DNA of 64,000 nt from contig CP136064.1 in the NCBI GenBank assembly GCA_032622095.1, positions 175,414,247 to 175,478,246 on the forward strand, read 5' to 3'. The position numbers were made by a program, and so were the translations under genes. The notes under the pieces were generated by a model that saw only the letters and a list, made by a program, of their open reading frames with translations, made no database searches and was not told the origin of the DNA. Positions within the stretch are counted from its first letter, which is position 1, and each line of letters starts with the position of its first letter. Shown here piece after piece: positions 57,693-64,000 of the stretch. This DNA is from Siphonodentalium dalli. Its lineage: Eukaryota; Mollusca; Scaphopoda; Gadilida; Siphonodentaliidae.

Positions 57693-60600
57693 GGGACATG
57701 ACAATCTGCGGGATGGGATGGGATATGGGACAAAACGACAATCTGCGGGACAGAATTTCAAATTGCGTGGGACGGCCTATATCTCGAGGAATACAGGGCG
57801 TAATTAAGGGGCTCATTTTGGTGTATAACTAAAGGCACACGTTCGCCCTATCCAAACATATTAACCCCGCCACTAACCAAACACCAGAAGTTGCATTATT
57901 TGATCGACAACTGACCTAACATGGGGTGGAATTTGGGATAGCATGACAATCTGCGGGACAGGATTTTCAAATTGCGTGGGACGGCCGATAGCTCGAGGAA
58001 TACAGCGCATAGAGGGCTACTTTTGGTGTCTAACGAAAGGCCCACATTCGCCCTATCCACACATATTAACCCCGCCACTGACCGGACACCGGAAGTTACA
58101 TTATCCGGTCGACAACTGACCTAACATAAAATGCCACAAACACGAAAAACTGCGTTCGACATTAATGTTTAGAATTTAGATTTCTCGATGAATACACTAG
58201 CAAACAATAAGTTTTAGGTATCAAATAACGCAGTGGAGTACTCTGCATCCGTTTTCAGCTACAATATGGCTGTTTTAGTGCGAATATTGTAATGGCGAAC
58301 ACGCAAACACGCTCCGATAAAACAGCTAAAAATAGACTCGATGTTTACAATTACAGGATCGATTTCAGCCGGTATATTCAATATAATGGGGCGTATAGTA
58401 TATCAAAATGTAGAATTAGACACAGGGAATGCATTTGTTTCCAAATGGGTCCACCAGGCGGTGAAATTGTTGCAGAAATTCGCTCCAAGATATTCTCACT
58501 TATTTTTATTTCAGTTGTGACTAAAAGCCCAGATGCCGGAGCCCAGCGAATAAAAGCCAAGTTACAAAATAGATCAACTGGTTTGAACGAATGAATATGT
58601 CAATGGTAAGACTATTCAAAAGAATATTCAAATCAAATAGTGTTTATAGACTTAAAAACTTATGTGTCGCCATTCATATGCGGTGGAGGTTCTCATATTA
58701 TCTGCCAGTCATACGCGGGGGAGGTTCTCATATGAACATATTATCTGCCGGTCATATGCGGTGGAGGTTCATATTATCCGCCGGTCATACGCGAGGGAAG
58801 TTATCATATTATCCTCCGGTCATACGCGGGGGAGGTTCTGATATGAACATATTATCTGCCGGTCATACGCGGTGGAGGTTAATATTATCCACCGGTCATA
58901 CGCGAGGGAGGTTCTCATATTATCCTCTGGTCATACGTTGGGGAGGTTCTCATATGAACATATTATCCGCCGGTCATATCCTCCCTCGGGTGAGACCGGT
59001 GGATAATATGAGAACCTCCCTCGCATATGACCGGCAGATAATATGTTCATATGAGAACCTCCACCGCGTATGACCAGTGGATAATATGAACCTCCACCGC
59101 GTATGACCGGCAGATAATATGTTCATATGAGAACCTCCACTGCGTATGACCGGCGGATAATATGTTCATATGAGAACCTCCCCTACGTATGACCGGTGGA
59201 TAATATGAACCTCCACCGTGTATGACCGGCAAATAATATGTTCATATCAGAACGTCCCCCACCTATGACCGAAGGATAATATGAGAACTTCCCTCGCGTA
59301 TGACCGGCGGATAATATGAACCTCCACCACGTATGACCGGCGGATAATATGTTCATATGAGAACCTCCACTGCGTATGACCGGCGGATAATATGTTCATA
59401 TGAGAACCTCCACTGCGTATAACCGGCGGATAATATGTTCATATCAGAACCTCCCCTACGTATGACCGGTGGATAATATGAACCTCCACCGTGTATGACC
59501 GGCGGATAATATGTTCATATCAGAACCTCCCCCACATATGACCGAAGGATAATATGAGAACTTCCCTCGCGTATGATCGGCGGATAATATGAACCTCCAC
59601 CGCGTATGACCGGCGGATAATATGTTCATATGAGAACTTCCCCAACGTATGACCGGAGGATCATATGAGAACCTCCCTCGCTTATGACCGGTGGATAATA
59701 TGAGAACCTCCCTCGCGTATGACTGGCAGATAATATGAACCTCCACCGCGTATGACCGGCGGATAATATGTTCATATGAGAACCTCCCCAACGTATGACC
59801 GGAGGATAATATGAGAAACTCCCTCGCGTATGACCGGTGGATAATATGAGAACCTCCCTCGCGTATGACCGGCGGATAATATGAACCTCCACCGCGTATG
59901 ACCGGCGGATAATATGTTCATATCAGAACCTCACCCACATATGATCGGAGGATAATATGAGAACTTCCCTCGCGTATGACCGGCAGATAATATGAACCTC
60001 CACTGCATATGACCGGCGGATAATATGTTCATATGAGAACTTCCACCGCGTATGACCAGTGGATAATATGAACCTCCACTGCGTATGACTGGCGGATAAT
60101 ATGTTCATATGAGAACCTCCCCTACGTATGACCGGTGGATAATATGAACCTCCACCGTGTATGACTGGCAGATAATATGTTCATATCAGAACGTCCCCCA
60201 CCTATGACCGAAGGATAATATGAGAACTTCCCTCGCGTATGACCGGCGGATAATATGAACCTCCACCACGTATGACCGGCGGATAATATGTTCATATGAG
60301 AACCTCCACCGCATATGACCGGCGGATAATATGTTCATATGAGAACCTCCACTGCGTATGACCGGCGGATAATATGTTCATATCAGAACCTCCCCTACGT
60401 ATGACCGGTGGATAATATGAACCTCCACCGTGTATGACCGGCGGATAATATGTTCATATCAGAACCTCCCCCACATATGACCGAAGGATAATATGAGAAC
60501 TTCCCTCGCGTATGATCGGCGGATAATATGAACCTCCACCGCGTATGACCGGCGGATAATATGTTCATATGAGAACTTCCCCAACGTATGACCGGAGGAT

Positions 60601-62971
60601 AATATGAGAACCTCCCTCGCTTATGACCGGTGGATAATATGAGAACCTCCCTCGCGTATGACTGGCAGATAATATGAACCTCCACCGCGTATGACCGGCG
60701 GATAATATGTTCATATGAGAACCTCCCCAACGTATGACCGGAGGATAATATGAGAACCTCCCTCGCGTATGACCGGTGGATAATATGAGAACCTCCCTCG
60801 CGTATGACCGGCGGATAATATGAACCTCCACCGCGTATGACCGGCGGATAATATGTTCATATCAGAACCTCACCCACATATGATCGGAGGATAATATGAG
60901 AACTTCCCTCGCGTATGACCGGCAGATAATATGAACCTCCACCGCATATGACCGGCGGATAATATGTTCATATGAGAACTTCCACCGCGTATGACCAGTG
61001 GATAATATGAACCTCCACTCCGTATGACCGGCGAATAATATGTTCATATCAGAACCTCCCCCATGTATGACCGGAGGATAATATGAGAACCTCCCTCGCG
61101 TATGACCGGCGGATAATATGTTCATATGAGAACCTCCACCGCGTATGACCGGCAGATAATATGTTCATATGAGAACCTCCCCTACGTATGACCGGTGGAT
61201 AATATGAACCTCCACCGTGTATGACCGGCGGATAATATGTTCATATCAGAACCTCCCCCACATATGACCGAAGGATAATATGAGAACTTCCCTCGTGTAT
61301 GATCGGCGGATAAATATGAACCTCCACCGCGTATGACCGGCGGATAATATGTTCATATGAGAACCTCCCCAATGTATGACCGGAGGATAATATGAGAACT
61401 TCCCTCGCGTATGACCGGCGGATAATATGAACCTCCACCGCGTATGACTGGTGGATAATATGTTCATATGAGAACCTCCACCGCGTATGACCGGTGGATA
61501 ATATGAACCTCCACCGCGTATGACCGGCGAATAATATGTTCATATCGGAACCTCCCCCACGTATGACCGGAGGATAATATGAGAACCTCCCTCGCGTATA
61601 ACCAGTGGATAATATGAGAACCTCCCTCAAATATGAGAACCTCCCTCGCGTATAACCGGTGGATAATATGAGAACCTCCCTCGCGTATGACCGGCGGTTA
61701 ATATGTTCATATGAGAACCTCCCCATCGTATGACCGGAGGATAATATGAGAACCTCCCTCGTGTATGACCGGTGGATAATATGAACCTCCACCGCGTATG
61801 ACCGGCAGATAATATGTTCATATCAGAACTTCCCCCGCGTATGACTGGAGGATAATAAGAAAACTTCCCTCGCGTATGACCGGTGGATAATATGAACCTC
61901 CACCGTGTATGACCGGCAGATAATATGTTCATATTAGAACCTCCCCCGCGTATTACTGGCAGATAATATGAAAACTTCACCGCATATATGAATGGCGGAG
62001 ACATAAGTTTTTAAGTCTATAAACACTATTTGATTTGAATATTCTTTTGAATAGTCTTACCATTGACATATTCATTCGTTCAAACCAGTTGATCTATTTT
62101 GTAACTTGGCTTTTAGTCGCTGGGCTCCGGCATCTGGGCTTTTAGTCACAACTGAAATAAAAATAAGTGCGAATATCTTGGAGCGAATTTCTGCAACAAT
62201 TTCACCGCCTGGTGGACCCATTTGGAAAAAAATACATTCCCTGTGTCTAATTCTACATTTTGATATACTAATTACGCCCCATTATATTGAATATACCGGC
62301 TGAAATCGATCCTGTAATTGTAAACATCGAGTCTGTTTTTAGCTGTTTTATCGGAGCGTGTTTGCGTGTTCGCCATTACAATATTCGCACTAAAACAGCC
62401 CTATTGTAGCTAAAAACGAATGCACAGTATTCCACTGCGTTATTTGATACCTAAAACTTGTTGTTTGCTAGTGTATTCATCGAGAAATCTAAATTCTAAA
62501 CATTAATGTCGAACGCAGTTTTTCGTGTTTGTGGCATTTTATGTTAGGTCAGTTGTCGACCGGATAATGTAACTTCCGGTGTCCGGGCAGTGGCGGGGTT
62601 AATATGTGTGGATAGGGCGAATGTGGGCCTTTCGTTAGACACCAAAAGTAGCCCTCTATGCGCTGTATTCCTCGAGCTATCGGCCGTCCCACGCAATTTG
62701 AAAATCCTGTCCCGCAGATTGTCATGCTATCCCAAAATCCACCCCATGTTAGGTCAGTTGTCGATCAAATAATGCAACTTCTGGTGTTTGGTTAGTGGCG
62801 GGGTTAATATGTTTGGATAGGGCGAACGTGTGCCTTTCGTTAGACACCAAAATGAGCCCCTTACGCCCTGTATTCCTCGAGATATAGGCCGTCCCACGCA
62901 ATTTGAAATTCTGTCCCGCAGATTGTCGTTTTGTCCCATATCCCATCCCATCCCGCAGATTGTCATGTCCC
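57693..62971. mobile_element. Foldback element 2: 5.28 kb, 8-bp target duplication, satellite-filled
   Basis: The element begins gggacatgacaatctgcggg and ends with its reverse complement. The inverted arms are about 980 bp (57,693-58,670 and 61,995-62,971) with high identity, and contain two tandem copies of a 200-bp unit (gggacggcc, cgaggaatacag, gccctatcca, accccgccac). The perfect duplication tacctata flanks it. The space between arms is an inverting minisatellite. Short frames in the arms have no recognised domain. The 8-bp duplication fits hAT- or P-like transposases acting in trans; the TIR does not settle which. Confidence 0.9.
58671..61994. repeat. Minisatellite of foldback element 2, orientation switch at about 58,985
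   Basis: Units of 33-45 bp share tatgaccggcggataatatg and gaacctccaccgcg, with or without an extra ttcatatga block. Left of about 58,985 units run in one orientation (315 bp); to the right they run in the other (3.0 kb). A higher-order repeat is visible: 59,456-59,892 recurs at 60,395-60,831, a 939-bp period, nearly identical. The long frames (VIRGGGSHMNILSAGHTRWR) are repeat products. Confidence 0.93.
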
Positions 62972-62979
62972 TACCTATA
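62972..62979. repeat. Target-site duplication, right copy (tacctata)
   Basis: Partner of 57,685-57,692. Confidence 0.9.
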
Positions 62980-64000
62980 TCTTTCTTTACAATCCGACAC
63001 CAATATGAGATCATTCTCTTCTTGGTTTCAATAGAGAGTGGCGCCACCGACCTAACTCTCCGTAAACCATATAACTCGCCCTCGGCGTGCTACTTTTCAT
63101 ATTCGTCAATGTTTTACAAAATCCTAGGTGTACCGTTTCAATATCGCGACTATTTTCGAACCCCCAAATCTCACAACCGTACAATAAAATCGGTTGGACT
63201 AGATAGTCAAACAGTTTCAAAGACAAATCTACAGATAAATGAAGATTGCGCACTTTCGAAAGTAGCGCATACATTGCTTTGGTAGCTTTTGTCCGAGTTT
63301 TCTTGACTTAACGACAAAATCTGCCGTTAAAGAACAAGTCAATACCAAGGTATGTAAATTCGTCAACAATTTCAAGCTCGTTACCGTTACTTTGGGGGCG
63401 GGTGGAGACGTTTATTTCCGAAAACCATAACCTTTGTCTTTTGCGCAAGTTCCCACGATTCGCAATAGTCTGCAAACGCATCAAGAAGTCGGTGCACTTG
63501 TTGATGGTTGGTCGAATTAACGCTATATAAATTCCGGGCACGGATAGAGGCATTTTTTGTCATATCGGAGACTATAAATTACATGTATACTTAAAAGCAT
63601 ACAAAACGATTTCTGGTGACATTCCAGTCATAAACATAGTCTGTGTAATCAAAAACACGCATGAGGTGTCTTCGATTTTGAACGTGTGTAAGGCGTGTGT
63701 GAGTTGCAGGCGAAAGTCCCCCCTCCTGAAAATACCAGGACATTATTTTTGTTATTGTCATTATGCTGTATTTTAAATATATGAATATGTCCATGTATAT
63801 ATTGTCAATAAAGAATTAAAAAAAATAAAAAATAATAATAATAATTTTTAAAAAGGTGCATATCCGTTGTGTTATCCGCCAATAAAGCGGTGTCATCAGC
63901 GTACAAGATGTACCAAAGTTTCAGAAAACAACCAATCTGTTTAAAGGTTTGATCATTCAAGTACTTGAGTCCATCCACAGCGCAACTTTCTAAAAAGTCT
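62980..64000 (-). mobile_element. LINE, reverse-transcriptase part, cut by window edge
   Basis: On the - strand it shows the catalytic motif ILYADDTALLADNT (YADD at 63,903-63,892), then, after an insert, ADYCESWELAQKTKVMVFGN, NELEIVDEFTYLGIDLFF, KLFDYLVQPILLYGCEIWGF and KRMISYWCRIVKKDIG up to the insertion point. This is the palm and thumb of a LINE polymerase. Frameshifts between these pieces show it is dead. It belongs with the 3' part at 56.8-57.68 kb. Confidence 0.82.
63545..63848 (+). mobile_element. Retroposed insert in the LINE, A-rich tail
   Basis: Between the YADD block and the next conserved LINE block lies about 300 bp of unrelated sequence. On the + strand it ends caataaagaattaaaaaaaa and further A-rich repeats (63,808-63,846), like a polyadenylated retroposon. 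It has no clear target duplication; the left boundary is approximate. Confidence 0.5.

Noticed and set aside
58591..62004. Frames of 61-183 residues with VIRGGGSHMNILSAGHTRWR repeats
   Set aside because: Read-through of the foldback minisatellite, present on both strands and broken by every indel.
1..64000. tRNA, rRNA or small structured RNA genes
   Set aside because: I looked for A/B boxes with cloverleaf pairing and for conserved rRNA phrases and found none I could support by eye.

Overview
This is a eukaryotic, intron-containing, AT-rich and very repeat-dense window, best read as a marine invertebrate genome. A mollusc, probably a bivalve, is likely; this is inferred from the repeat architecture and gene families, not proven. 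There are no operons, rRNAs, tRNAs or CRISPR arrays that I can support. Long open frames over 42-43, 46-50 and 58-62 kb come from tandem repeats and are not genes.

Genes. (1) 2.0 kb, + strand: one isolated exon of a BUB1-like kinase with an HGDIKPDN catalytic loop; no other exon of it is visible. (2) 6.9-20.4 kb, + strand: an intact-looking three-exon gene for a 660-residue protein with an N-terminal SAM-like segment, a GGGTR module and a C-terminal HECT ubiquitin-ligase domain. Its splice phases fit exactly and the catalytic cysteine is present. Its introns (8 kb and 3.5 kb) are packed with repeats. (3) 41.9-39.0 kb, - strand: a two-exon, 388-residue integrase-core protein with a complete D-D-E set, starting 74 bp from a 0.93 kb array of the palindrome TCGTGGCCACGA.

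Repeats. Several dispersed families recur: RA (about 170-bp core units, ends AGCTCAACTT/AAGTTGAGCT, resembling pearl/Helentron-like elements), R2, R3 and R4. There are MITEs with TTAA, TTA/TAA or TA flanks. An unusual number of long, nearly spacerless palindromes occur (12.8, 17.0, 17.4, 23.7, 24.3-26.9, 27.3, 31.9, 33.4, 36.9 and 52.2 kb).

The right third is a stack of nested insertions. At 44.48-55.84 kb a giant foldback element of about 11.4 kb splits an R4 copy. Its left arm holds a hAT-like element with an 8-bp duplication and a 3.7 kb array of 28-bp units; its right arm holds a fragment of a LINE with an RNase H domain. At 57.69-62.97 kb a second foldback element, 5.28 kb, filled with its own minisatellite and flanked by the perfect 8-bp duplication tacctata, is inserted in the ORF of another LINE on the - strand. 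Removing it and one duplication copy rejoins the LINE frame.

The two intact genes are unrelated in pathway. What they share is membership of families that tend to be multicopy or transposase-derived in invertebrates and fish, which fits this transposon-rich setting.
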